Positions 25,594-33,766 of a stretch of 64,000 nucleotides of DNA are shown piece after piece. The notes under the pieces were generated by a model. That model ran no database searches and was not told where the DNA came from. It was given only the letters and a program-made list of their open reading frames with translations. Origin of the DNA: UBA9926 sp018645765. Lineage in GTDB: Bacteria; Pseudomonadota; Gammaproteobacteria; Pseudomonadales; Azotimanducaceae. Positions within the stretch are counted from its first letter, which is position 1, and each line of letters begins with the position of its first letter. Location: NCBI GenBank assembly GCA_949372755.1, contig CASIBO010000003.1, positions 1 through 64,000 of the forward strand, read 5' to 3'. Made by a program: the position numbers and the translations under genes.

Positions 25594-25861
25594 GGTTTTG
25601 ACGTTCTCAATGCGTTTCTTGATCGGTTTCAGATATTTGAGCGGCGACGCAATGATGATTACGAAGAAGGCTTTGCAACCTTAAAAGCCTGCAAAGCGCA
25701 GGATGGTCATTGATGCGTTCAGGCAACACATACATCCGACGGGGTTCAATTTGGGTGCTTGGGTGGGACCCCAGAGATTAGCAAAAGAGACAATGATTCC
25801 TGAGCGCGAACAGCGGCTAGATGACCTTGGCCTTGTTTGGGATGTCCGAAAAACCAGCTAG
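25594..25861 (+). pseudogene. frameshifted helicase-associated (HA) domain remnant
   Basis: The first frame reads NDDYEEGFATLKACKAQDGH and stops at 25711-25713. A second frame continues TGFNLGAWVGPQRLAKETM and EQRLDDLGLVWDV to TAG 25859-25861. Together they match the HA repeat (W-x-x-x-F-x-x-L...G, then LGxWV-x-x-QR, then R-x-x-x-LDxLGxxW) found in tandem after some superfamily-II helicases of mobile elements. One repeat and part of another remain, separated by a frameshift. No helicase domain is nearby. Confidence 0.6.
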
Positions 25862-26229
25862 CCCCACTTTATTACAAGGCTCCATACCGCTATTAACGAC
25901 ATGGTCACCTAATTACAGAGCTGAATTCAAGAGCCCTAGTCTTCGAGTGGTTTTGCCGTTGATCAAAAGCAGCAGCAACAATCGTTGATTCAGTCTGTTG
26001 CGAGTCTTCGTGAGTCGACAGACTCCAGCAATACCGGCATGGCTACGTCCCGCTCCACCTGTCTCATGAGACCTCAGCTTGCCCCTGACGGGTAAACGGT
26101 GCCAGCCGCACCCTGAATCTTAGTCATTGCAAGGAAGCCTGTCAGGGCTTTTAAAAGCTGTAAAGGTAAGGGGGGAGGCAGAAGGCCATGCACCCATCCA
26201 CATAGTAAATATGGTGGCCGGAAAGTTTA
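25862..26229. other. intergenic, 3' flank of decayed dockerin-like copy
   Basis: No gene. From about 26150 the sequence resembles the 3' flank of the gene at 2873 (see 2740-2872); the rest is unassigned. Confidence 0.4.
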
Positions 26230-26600
26230 AGGTCGTTTTAGGCTGTCAAGATTGCAGCAGCTAATTCTAGGGCACACGACCTGACACAGCTTTTCAGTTG
26301 GGACGCGCTCCTTGGTGTAAGCCTCGATAGCTTTAGCGGCATCACTCGTCGCGCCAATATCAATAGCACCTGAGAGGAACGAACCACTGGAGAATCCAAA
26401 CAAGCAACGAATCAACAACGGGCGGTCCGTTAGCGGCTTTGACGCGCCATCGCCCTCTATCCCTGACCGCGAATAAGCATGTATCAGGTCGCTGGCGAAT
26501 CGCGTCAGCCTCTGCCCTGCTTGAATCTCGCGGCAACTGCGCCAGACATTAAAGCATCTCGGCTGAAACCAATGAGGTCATGGACTCGCCGCCTGTTGTG
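26230..26600 (-). pseudogene. decayed dockerin-like repeat pair with conserved 3' flank
   Basis: The minus strand carries IGFSRDALMSGAV (about 26535-26575), then in another frame SKPLTDRPLLIRCLFGFSSG and a C-terminal AIEAYTKERVPTE, aligned to the last two repeats of the 551-aa protein at 2873. Key positions are mutated (PLTDRPLLIR, SSGSFLSG), the stop after VPTE is lost, and frames differ between the repeats. The conserved similarity continues past the stop position into the 3' flank, so the whole gene end was duplicated rather than only the domain. Confidence 0.7.
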
Positions 26601-26646
26601 ATTGAGTTGACTGGTTCTGCCAACAATAACCGATCCCAACAGCGTT

Positions 26647-27276
26647 TTATTTGGGCGCTGATTCAGGCTGATATTTATAGTAATCCGCAACAGGAATCAT
26701 CAAATGCGCGTAGGGTGTATTCGCGAACATGACGTATGGCGCGCCCGTTGTGAATTCAGTTGGATAATTGACAAGGCTCGCCGGGCTTTTAGGCATCAGC
26801 ATCAAGTGAGGACCTGACTCAATCCAATGTCCGGGCGCTGCGTCGGCTTTGTTGAGCACGCCGGCCTTAGTATTGTCCTCCCCCATATCGCCGTGAAGCA
26901 TCCACATAAAGGTGTCACGCTCCATCACTGGTGCTTTTCCGCTCATATAGCCCATCATCCACTTCATTCCCTCGCCGTCGTGGCAAGCAGCCATGGCTTC
27001 ATGCGGCGACCCCCAACCTGATATTGGTACGGGACGCGGATTTGCTGACTGACATATCCAGCCGTTGCTGCCTTCTCTAAGCACTGAACCGTCGCTTCCA
27101 ATAACCGTCGCAAAGTCACCGATAAAATCAGGCGCTGCAGTGCTGTAGGCTTTAATCTGCCACGCGGCCGAGGCGTGGTCTTCTCCTTCACCCGCTTCAT
27201 GATGGCCAGCCAATGCTACAGAAGCATAGAACCCCAGAATCACGATGGTAAGTTGTCGCAGAGTCGTAACAGTCAT
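26647..27276 (-). CDS. secreted protein of unknown function (209 aa)
   Basis: The start is taken at ATG 27276 with AAAAGGACG upstream, giving the signal peptide LRQLTIVILGFYASVALAG and then HHEAGEGEDHAS. The mature part has conserved-looking segments (GSNGWICQSANPRP, MAACHDGEGMKWMMGYMSGK, HWIESGPHLMLMPKSP, YVMFANTPYAHLMIPV) rich in Met and His with two cysteines. I recognise no named domain. The Met/His richness allows metal binding but does not prove it. Monocistronic. Confidence 0.65.
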   Translation of the reverse strand: MTVTTLRQLTIVILGFYASVALAGHHEAGEGEDHASAAWQIKAYSTAAPDFIGDFATVIGSDGSVLREGSNGWICQSANPRPVPISGWGSPHEAMAACHDGEGMKWMMGYMSGKAPVMERDTFMWMLHGDMGEDNTKAGVLNKADAAPGHWIESGPHLMLMPKSPASLVNYPTEFTTGAPYVMFANTPYAHLMIPVADYYKYQPESAPK

Positions 27277-27712
27277 AATTTGCGTCCTTTTTGATAAGTG
27301 CCGAGTTCCTAGAACAAATCTAGCTGGAATTGAACTTAGGTTGCAACCCTTAGTCATTGGGCTTTTCAAGCTAAAAGCGCTTGCGGGATTCCCCGATTCA
27401 GGGAGATGCCCCTAGATTTGAAGACAGGTTGCTTGGGGGATTTCGGAGACCAAAGAGCTTGTGGCCAACATAAACATTCGGGTTGTCGATGAACAGCCGC
27501 CACCACCCCCGGCGCAGCCCCGCTTCAACAGAGGGAAACCCTCTGAATTTTTGGGCGCATGAAACCTTGGACTTTACGACTCGGCTGGTTCGAGAAGAAA
27601 ACTTGTTGTGAATAAATAACGTAAACTCCCCCAAGTTAGTTTAATTAGTCGTCAGCTGCTCTCAGTTAGCCAAATTAACCAACTCTGTACCCATATTGAG
27701 GAATTAAGGTAA
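27277..27712. other. intergenic, divergent promoter region
   Basis: Lies between two divergently transcribed genes and should carry both promoters. A 78-codon minus frame at 27398-27634 shows no convincing protein pattern. GAGGAATTAAGG precedes the ferritin-like start. Confidence 0.4.
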
Positions 27713-28147
27713 ATGAAAAATTTAGATATCACGGCAGTGAACGTAATATTAAATGAAATAGTAGAATACGAGATGGCTGGCGTTGTGCGTTATGCGCACA
27801 GCTCATTGATGATAAGTGGACCGTTTCGTATACCGATCGTAGGATTTTTGCAGGAACAAGCAAACGAAAGCCTGGCCCACGCTCTGCAAGCAGGTGAGTT
27901 CATAACTGGGTTTGATGGACATCCAAGCCAGAAGATTTCACAGATAGAAGAAAACCATAACCACAGCATCCAACAGATACTGCAAGAGAGCCTGGAGCAT
28001 GAGCAACACGCGATCGCTTTGTACAAAAAATTATTAGATCAAGTTACTGACGCTAGTGTGATGTTGGAAGAATACGCGAGGAGTCAAATTGGGCAAGAGG
28101 AGCAGCATGCATTAGAAATCAAAAAAATGCTGAGAGATTTCGCGTAG
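27713..28147 (+). CDS. ferritin-like (bacterioferritin/Dps-type) protein (144 aa)
   Basis: Four-helix-bundle pattern with two EX(n)ExxH diiron half-sites: NEIVEYEMAGVVRYAHSSLM with NESLAHALQAGEF, and LESLEHEQHAIALY with GQEEQHALEIKKM. Length and spacing suit small ferritin-like/bacterioferritin-related proteins. An iron storage, detoxification or oxidative role is likely. It lacks the methionine that ligates heme in true bacterioferritin at a recognisable place, so 'ferritin-like domain' is the safe name. Cytoplasmic, monocistronic, and 2 kb from the Fur-box gene but not linked to it. Confidence 0.82.
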   Translation: MKNLDITAVNVILNEIVEYEMAGVVRYAHSSLMISGPFRIPIVGFLQEQANESLAHALQAGEFITGFDGHPSQKISQIEENHNHSIQQILQESLEHEQHAIALYKKLLDQVTDASVMLEEYARSQIGQEEQHALEIKKMLRDFA

Positions 28148-28517
28148 CGGGCATACAACCGCAAGCACAGTCCTACGCCGCCCAGGCGCTTGGCAGCTGA
28201 CAGACCAATTCTGTCGCAGAGTGTGACTGGACACCCGAGCCTATCCTGAGATCTGCCTACGGGATAGGTTTCAGGGTCTGTCGTGTACGAGTGCTCACAA
28301 CACGCTCACTCATTCTAACGCTTCTTTTCCAACAGACTTGCGCCGCTCAAGAGATTATCGGCACACATTACTTATTTTAGCACACGAGAAAGGTTCCAAA
28401 GCGTGTCCTAAGGCGTCCCGATATCGCATTGATCAGGCCGCGGCATCCCTGTTTGGAATAGGGGCGTTTGAGCGCCGCCTCAACACGTCTCCAAGGCTGA
28501 AGATCTCGCTAGAGAAT

Positions 28518-29297
28518 GTGTTAAGGAAAGTTAGAAGGATCGTTCGCTACAAGAAAAAATATATCACAGCTTTACTCTTATTCGCTTTTGCTGCCCCTAG
28601 CTGGGCTGAAACCATGACGCCCGAGGTCAGCGCGAACAATCACCAGCCAAGCCTCCTGTCCGCGTTCTTTGGACTAGATAATAGCCTGCCCTTTCGCGCT
28701 AATCTTTTGTGTTTGGGCGCTTCGTCAACAGACGGGATGCCGGTAATCTTCTCACGAACGCTTGATCCAGAATCTCTTCAAGCCGAAGATTTTAGCGTTA
28801 TTACGCGCTCTGGAGCCCGAAAAGCACCCTTGTGCGCAACGCTCAGGCCTGCCCTAGACACGGGTGAAACAAGAGCCATGCTGCTCATTGGTGATTTTGG
28901 TGATTTTGGTGATGCAGATTACGATCCACCTCAGACTGTCCAGATTGTGGATGATTTGCTTTCAGATGGTTCAAAGGAAAGCCTGGTCAACTTTGTTGGT
29001 GCGCAAGTACGCGGGACACCGCTTACTGACGGTCCGTCTGTCGTATTGGCCCAGATTGTCCCCAAAAGGGTCTGGTCACAAACGGGAGTAGGACCTGCCT
29101 GTCCATCCAGTACGAAACAAGTAGTGCGAATAACTTGGTCTGGTGGTGTGCGGTTGCCTAATGGCGATGAACCCGCTGAGGCTGAGCGCATTTTATATCG
29201 TATTACGGTCGATCCCGGCGATGGCATTAAAGAGGGCATCAGCGTTGCCGCCCTCGCGGATCCAGGTGACAACGATAATAATCACCTCTTTAATTAA
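28518..29297 (+). CDS. secreted protein of unknown function (about 260 aa)
   Basis: The start is uncertain. GTG 28518 gives a basic N-terminus then the signal peptide YITALLLFAFAAPSWAE; a longer frame from TTG 28338 adds 60 residues that do not look like a signal and are disfavoured. The mature protein is beta-rich and acidic with no recognised family (VIFSRTLDPESLQAEDFSVI, then DADYDPPQTVQIVDDLLSDG, then DPGDGIKEGISVAALADPGD). A short repeat GDFGDFGDAD resembles a calcium loop. Two cysteines in VGPACPSSTK and NLLCLG. Monocistronic. Confidence 0.55.
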   Translation: MLRKVRRIVRYKKKYITALLLFAFAAPSWAETMTPEVSANNHQPSLLSAFFGLDNSLPFRANLLCLGASSTDGMPVIFSRTLDPESLQAEDFSVITRSGARKAPLCATLRPALDTGETRAMLLIGDFGDFGDADYDPPQTVQIVDDLLSDGSKESLVNFVGAQVRGTPLTDGPSVVLAQIVPKRVWSQTGVGPACPSSTKQVVRITWSGGVRLPNGDEPAEAERILYRITVDPGDGIKEGISVAALADPGDNDNNHLFN

Positions 29298-29623
29298 CCA
29301 CTAACATGACCGATCTAGATTTAGAGCCGATGTGAATGTTGTTTATAGCGAAATACGTGGCGCTGTCACGTTCATCACAAGTTACGCGGTTTCCACCCCA
29401 TGAGATGCCTGGTTAATACTCGGCAACCTCATCAAGCTTTCAATCGTTGAGCCAAAATTTAAAATCTGCAACAGATACTCAGATGGCCTAACGGGGACGG
29501 CAACAAAATGGCAGGAACGAGGATGCGTTCCACAGGGTGGCAAAAGTGTGGTTATTCTTCCTAACCCGCCAGTGCTTGGCGAAGATCGTGCGCGGCCAAC
29601 ATCGCACCGGCGGAAAACGCGAA
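29298..29623. other. convergent intergenic region
   Basis: Lies between convergent stops. After the DUF2064 gene stop (29624-29626) the same frame stays open for 20 codons to TAG 29561-29563 and reads AFSAGAMLAAHDLRQALAG, coding-like, suggesting the remains of a former downstream gene or a 3' extension. Nothing else recognised. Confidence 0.35.
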
Positions 29624-30256
29624 CTAATCGACAATGGGCCTGGGCAGATTCGGTTCGGCCTTTAACCAGCGGTCAAGATCCTCTGGTCGATCAACATCCC
29701 AGAGCGTCGGTAACTCCAACCAATCGACGCCCGCCTGCTTCATCAACCTTCGCGTTTGCGAGGTTACCGACGCGGTGCTCCAGGACACACCCTCAAAAAC
29801 CGGCGGCACAGATCCGCTGACGCCGACCCCCACATAACCGCCATCATCAGCAGGAACCAAAACCATAGATGCCGCTGAAAGCGCCCGCCCTGCAGCGGCT
29901 AAGGCCGCTGGCGTCCAGGCCGGGCAATCAGCACCGATCAGCAAAACCCGTGGCCCAAAATCAAGACCCACCTGTAAAGCAAATTCCATTTTTCTACCGA
30001 GATCTCCGGAGCACTGCTGATAGAAAGTCATCCCGAGTCCATCGACGATCTGCTCCAGCTCAAATGGGTCATCCTCGCGGGGGCACCAAACCTGCACTTG
30101 AGCAGGCACCATCGATGCAGTCATGAGTGTGCGATGGACCAGTATACGGTACCAGTGCAGCGCTGCAGCCGCTCCAATCACCTGTCCTAATCGCGTTTTA
30201 ACGCGACCTAACTCGGGCGCCCTCGCAAAAATTTGCAGCACTAAATCAGCGGACAT
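29624..30256 (-). CDS. TIGR04282/DUF2064 arsenosugar-associated transferase (210 aa)
   Basis: Nucleotidyl/glycosyltransferase-like (GT-A) protein. The N-terminal VLQIFARAPELGRVKTRLGQ is the family signature with its NTP-loop-like Arg/Lys. LLIGADCPAWTPAAL is the DxD-like core and LVPADDGGYVGVGV the conserved DGGY motif. Members accompany the family-2 transferase of the TIGR04283 type in arsenosugar and related operons. Its start overlaps the upstream transferase gene by 11 bases, giving a tight operon with that gene and the DUF547 gene. Confidence 0.88.
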   Translation of the reverse strand: MSADLVLQIFARAPELGRVKTRLGQVIGAAAALHWYRILVHRTLMTASMVPAQVQVWCPREDDPFELEQIVDGLGMTFYQQCSGDLGRKMEFALQVGLDFGPRVLLIGADCPAWTPAALAAAGRALSAASMVLVPADDGGYVGVGVSGSVPPVFEGVSWSTASVTSQTRRLMKQAGVDWLELPTLWDVDRPEDLDRWLKAEPNLPRPIVD

Positions 30257-30935
30257 TTTGATACCAGCGGTGCAACGTCGTAGGAGAAATACCCAGCCAA
30301 TAGACCCATCGAAACCAGGACATTTTAAGCACCGTTGACAACCACCCCTGTTGCTCCCACCGCCGACCAGACGTCGTGAGCGTCAACTGCAAAATCTCAG
30401 GCTGAGCCAGCCTTTTGAGTCGCCGGCACAGCGCAATATCTTCCATTAACAATTGGTCGGGAAACCCTTCACAGGATCGAAACAAACTGTTTCGCACAAA
30501 CAAACCCTGATCACCCGTTGCAATTGACGTCCATTTCGATCGACGGTTCATTAGCCAAGCCGTCAACAAGAGACCCGGATGACGTCCGGCGATAAGGACT
30601 CGAAACCATCCCCACTGCGCTTGGCAACCAACCAAGCTCTGAATGAACGTTTGCGCTGAAATCGCGGGTAATACCGAGTCGGCGTGTAAAAACAACAACC
30701 AATCGCCTTTCGCCACCTTAGCTGCGGCATTCATTTGGGCTGAACGGCCAATCTCGCCCTCTAAAATGACATCCGTCAAAGGATCAGCAATCGCCCTGCT
30801 ATCGTCAGAGCTCCCGCCATCACTCACAATGACCTCGACACCCGCGGCCCTATGCGGTTGCAGTGACTCAAGCAGGCTCGGAAGCGCTTCTGCTTCGTTC
30901 AATACTGGAATGATAATGCTTAAAGACTGACTCAT
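30246..30935 (-). CDS. TIGR04283 arsenosugar-type glycosyltransferase, GT2 (229 aa)
   Basis: GT-A fold family-2 transferase: LSIIIPVLNEAEALPSLLES at the N-terminus, VIVSDGGSSDDS (nucleotide site), LLFLHADSVLP carrying the DxD-equivalent, and LMEDIALCRRLKR as the catalytic-base region. This matches the TIGR04283 subset linked to arsenosugar biosynthesis. No ArsM or radical-SAM ArsS gene is visible in the window, so the product could be another glycolipid or a partial pathway. The gene overlaps its neighbours on both sides (4 bases with DUF547, 11 with DUF2064). Confidence 0.88.
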   Translation of the reverse strand: MSQSLSIIIPVLNEAEALPSLLESLQPHRAAGVEVIVSDGGSSDDSRAIADPLTDVILEGEIGRSAQMNAAAKVAKGDWLLFLHADSVLPAISAQTFIQSLVGCQAQWGWFRVLIAGRHPGLLLTAWLMNRRSKWTSIATGDQGLFVRNSLFRSCEGFPDQLLMEDIALCRRLKRLAQPEILQLTLTTSGRRWEQQGWLSTVLKMSWFRWVYWLGISPTTLHRWYQNVR

Positions 30936-31813
30936 TCGCTTTCGTTCAATGCAGGCTCATCCGTCACGCCATTCAATCGCCAATCGTATTTTGAATAATC
31001 GATCGTCACCTTGCCCTCTGCCAGACGCTTTTGTTGATCTCCGCTGAGTCCTAGCGCTGCCGCGTAATGAAGCAGAAAACCAATCACATTACCGGGGGAC
31101 TGATTTTCCGGTGGTTTAAAGTCGCCGCCGTACCAGTCGAAAAGTGGGGACACAACCAGGCGCTCTGATTCTTCATCATAATAGTTGCGATTCCGATCAT
31201 TCAGAAAACGGATTGTTTGATCCTCGAGTTGAGCGCTCAATCGCGACGCCAAGAAAGGTTCTCCACGTAGCGCGGGACAACCCACCGATGCGCAATTCAC
31301 GGCAAAATGAATCCGAGGGTCCATGAGCACCGAGTCGCCTCGAATTAAACGATGTTCAATATCATCGAGACTCCTTCGTTTACCCAAGAGATCAAAAAAC
31401 CGGTGTTTGAACGGCGCGTTGAGCACTCGACCGAAATCCCAGACCGAAACAATTCTTGGATAGCGCTTCATGATCTTTGCAACCATAAAGCTGTTGTAGG
31501 CGTTCAGCAGAAAAGCCAGCTGCTCGGATCGCGAAAACCCTTTGAACTGCTCGGCACTGACTGCGCTCAAGGCTTTCAAATAGTTGTCGAAGGTCCCTGT
31601 GTCGTCTAAAAAAACCTGGTAATCGAGCTTTGACACGCTCCCTTCTTGATTTGTGTACACAGCTAGGTGCAGCAACTTGGCCCAATCTGCATGGGTATGA
31701 TCAAAAGGCGCCGGTTCTTGGGGGTAGGCCCTACCGGCTTGACTTGGGACGGCCCACAGAAACAGCCCCCACAACAAGCACAGTAAACCTAATCTTTGAA
31801 GCACGATTAACAT
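30932..31813 (-). CDS. exported DUF547 protein (293 aa)
   Basis: The signal peptide LLCLLWGLFLWAVPSQAG is followed by a DUF547 domain. Visible hallmarks: LAFLLNAYNSFMVAKI, the loop FAVNCASVGCPAL with Cys and His near (RIHFAVNCAS), and ESERLVVSPLFDWYGGDF. DUF547 proteins are probable periplasmic thiol-type hydrolases or transferases of unknown substrate, and are common in arsenosugar gene sets. First gene of the three-gene operon; its stop overlaps the GT2 start by 4 bases. Confidence 0.88.
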   Translation of the reverse strand: MLIVLQRLGLLCLLWGLFLWAVPSQAGRAYPQEPAPFDHTHADWAKLLHLAVYTNQEGSVSKLDYQVFLDDTGTFDNYLKALSAVSAEQFKGFSRSEQLAFLLNAYNSFMVAKIMKRYPRIVSVWDFGRVLNAPFKHRFFDLLGKRRSLDDIEHRLIRGDSVLMDPRIHFAVNCASVGCPALRGEPFLASRLSAQLEDQTIRFLNDRNRNYYDEESERLVVSPLFDWYGGDFKPPENQSPGNVIGFLLHYAAALGLSGDQQKRLAEGKVTIDYSKYDWRLNGVTDEPALNESE

Positions 31814-32112
31814 CCTATTGGTCCCGCTTATCAGCAGCGTTTGTTGTGTCTTTGCGGGCTAAAAAGCCCAGTCGACGATCAGTCTACGTGAGCCGCGCAA
31901 CGAATTTACTAACTTGTATCCCTTACGCCATGCGCTCGGGGTTGCTGACGAGATGTAGCCTTATCCACAGCGATCATCCCAGATGATCCCCATAATCGAT
32001 CCATCAACTCATACAGCGCAAGTGCCCAGCCTGGGCAGTTTACAAAAATTTGCTAGATAGCGCCTAGAAATCGACCCTGTGGTCAGCTTTGTCGTCATCG
32101 TCGCGACGGCAT
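31814..32112. other. intergenic, promoter side of the DUF547 operon
   Basis: About 300 bases with no supported gene. Presumably carries the operon promoter near 31820-31900. Confidence 0.4.
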
Positions 32113-32655
32113 TCAACCCTCCGATTGCCAAAACGCTTGCACTAAACCAGGATCAATCACTTGGTTGCCGTCCGGCACACCGTCCAACCGCCCATTAAGT
32201 TCAGTACACAGATCACCGCACCGCTTGGGAACGCTCTGCCAATCTAATTGACCGACAACAACCCTCTGGCTTCTCGGCACCAGAAAAGCTTCTTTCTTGA
32301 AAGAATTAAAGCAAACGCTTGGCCTTAGGCGGCCTGAAAAGAGCTTCTGCGTCTGCGCTGCGCCAGCAATTGGGCTCAACAAGAAGAGGTGACCGGGGTA
32401 CGACGCCATATCAATCAAGGTGTGAAGTCGCGGATACGCGCGATAGGAATTCGCAACCATCGGACTGCCTTCATACCAATGTAAATCTAGCAAATTTTGC
32501 CGGATTACTTCGAGCTGTTCCTCGAATTTGAGCCCTTTTAGTTCACCAGGAACCGCTCGCCAGGCTTGTTGGTCACATTGTTCATGTAAGAAGGTTCCAA
32601 GGCCTTTTTTGAACAGGCCAACGGGTCTGGGGAGGCAATAGATCGACGAAATCAA
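32113..32655 (-). CDS. hypothetical protein (180 aa)
   Basis: Continuous protein-like frame without a recognised family: LGTFLHEQCDQQAWRAVPGE, then DLHWYEGSPMVANSYRAYPR, then ASYPGHLFLLSPIAGAAQTQ. It has a balanced composition, several cysteines and no signal peptide or membrane helix. It lies upstream of the arsenosugar-associated operon on the same strand, separated by 300 bases, so linkage is uncertain. The start could be internal. Confidence 0.5.
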   Translation of the reverse strand: MISSIYCLPRPVGLFKKGLGTFLHEQCDQQAWRAVPGELKGLKFEEQLEVIRQNLLDLHWYEGSPMVANSYRAYPRLHTLIDMASYPGHLFLLSPIAGAAQTQKLFSGRLRPSVCFNSFKKEAFLVPRSQRVVVGQLDWQSVPKRCGDLCTELNGRLDGVPDGNQVIDPGLVQAFWQSEG

Positions 32656-32994
32656 CGCCTACTGCACGTCGCGGGGCTAGGTTTTTCAATTAGCCTTGTC
32701 GCGATGAGCCGCCTCGACTCAGAACAATGGGCGCACCACGACCACCTTGAGGCGCTTGTCGTTTCTCAGACAACGACTTGTTCCTTTTCTTCTGTTTGAT
32801 TTCAGGGTCAAACGGCGACAGTATGCCGTTGTGGGGGCGGTGCGCCTAGTTTCTTGGACACCTGCTTTGTTTACTTTCTTTTCGTTGATTTCATAAACTG
32901 CAAAACAGCAGGACTGGGATAAGTACGATGCGCCGCCTAAAATGTGCTCAGCGCTGCATAACCCGCAACCTTGTCAGTACAGGAGAACGCCGTA
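32656..32994. other. intergenic with two remnants
   Basis: On the minus strand, a frame ending TAA 32690-32692 reads SPFDPEIKQKKRNKSLSEKR, then RGAPIVLSRGGSSRQG: a coding-like C-terminal tail of an unidentified gene closed upstream at about 32855. On the plus strand, 32914-32944 repeats the 3' end of the broken gene at 8310 (WDKYD-x-PPKM), 29 of 31 bases identical. AGGAGAACGCC before 32995 is the ribosome binding site of the SPOR gene. Confidence 0.45.
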
Positions 32995-33459
32995 ATGAAA
33001 TATCTAATTGGGTTTGTACTAGGGGTGCTTCTGACCGTCCTTGCTTACGAGCCCGATACAGCAACTCAAGTGCCGACAGAACAGTTGGTTGATAAAGTCA
33101 CTGAACAAGTCTCGGAAATCGACTACACGTTTTATGACGACCTTTCCCAGTCCAGCATATCGGTCATTAAGGATGCTTATAACGCGACCTTAAAAAAATC
33201 AAACACTGGTCCTGAAGCAAGCGCCCCCACATTCTATTACGTTCAGATAGGCGCGTTCTCCAAAGAAAACAATGCAGACAGCTTTAGAGCTGAAGCATTA
33301 CTTGAAGGCTATTTAAGTGCTGATATTTTCGTTGAGTCCACTGGAGATGTGCATCGAGTCATGATTGGCCCCTTCGCTCAGAAGCATGAGGCAGAACTCG
33401 CAATCGATTGGGCGAGTGGTAAGAATTTTTCTGGGTTGTTGCTGACAAGAGCGGATTAA
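32995..33459 (+). CDS. SPOR-domain protein (154 aa)
   Basis: The start is chosen at ATG 32995 after AGGAGAACGCC. Residues 3-18 are a membrane anchor (YLIGFVLGVLLTVLAY); then a linker; then a C-terminal SPOR domain (about 75-150: TFYYVQIGAFSKENNADSFR, then GDVHRVMIGPFAQKHEAELA) that binds denuded peptidoglycan at division sites or elsewhere. FtsN-like topology in miniature. It is convergent with the TpsA gene; TpsB of that locus also carries a SPOR domain, so a shared cell-wall localisation is possible. Confidence 0.88.
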   Translation: MKYLIGFVLGVLLTVLAYEPDTATQVPTEQLVDKVTEQVSEIDYTFYDDLSQSSISVIKDAYNATLKKSNTGPEASAPTFYYVQIGAFSKENNADSFRAEALLEGYLSADIFVESTGDVHRVMIGPFAQKHEAELAIDWASGKNFSGLLLTRAD

Positions 33460-33766
33460 CGTTGCTCCGGAAATGGACGCTTTTACAAAGCCGAACCCAG
33501 TAGGGTCGTTGCAAACTCAAATCACATTTAACCTACCCGGCATCCGTTCTCAGCATACCACCCCCCTTCACGGCATAGCACGCCTAGCATTGGTATGTTT
33601 TGTTAATGAAGACCTTTAGACTGTATTGGCGAGTGCGTCCGATAAAAGTCGGCAAGAATTTCCAAGCCTGGGTTGCTATCCAACGAGACGGATCGGTCGT
33701 TTGACCTTTCGTTATCTACAGGCAACCGCTATGACCTAGCTTAGGCGGAGCCCCACGCCGAACTCA
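33460..33766. other. intergenic, element-like leader and short frame
   Basis: 33529-33606 resembles 8646-8740. It is followed by an ATG at 33606 with a 32-codon frame reading FRLYWRVRPIKVGKNFQAWV, then AIQRDGSVV, which looks like the start of a DNA-binding or integrase-type protein cut by a stop. No terminator with a T-run was identified for the TpsA gene. Confidence 0.35.

Noticed and set aside
27398..27634. A 78-codon minus-strand frame upstream of the ferritin-like gene
   Set aside because: Composition is not protein-like and there is no start context; it sits in a divergent promoter region.
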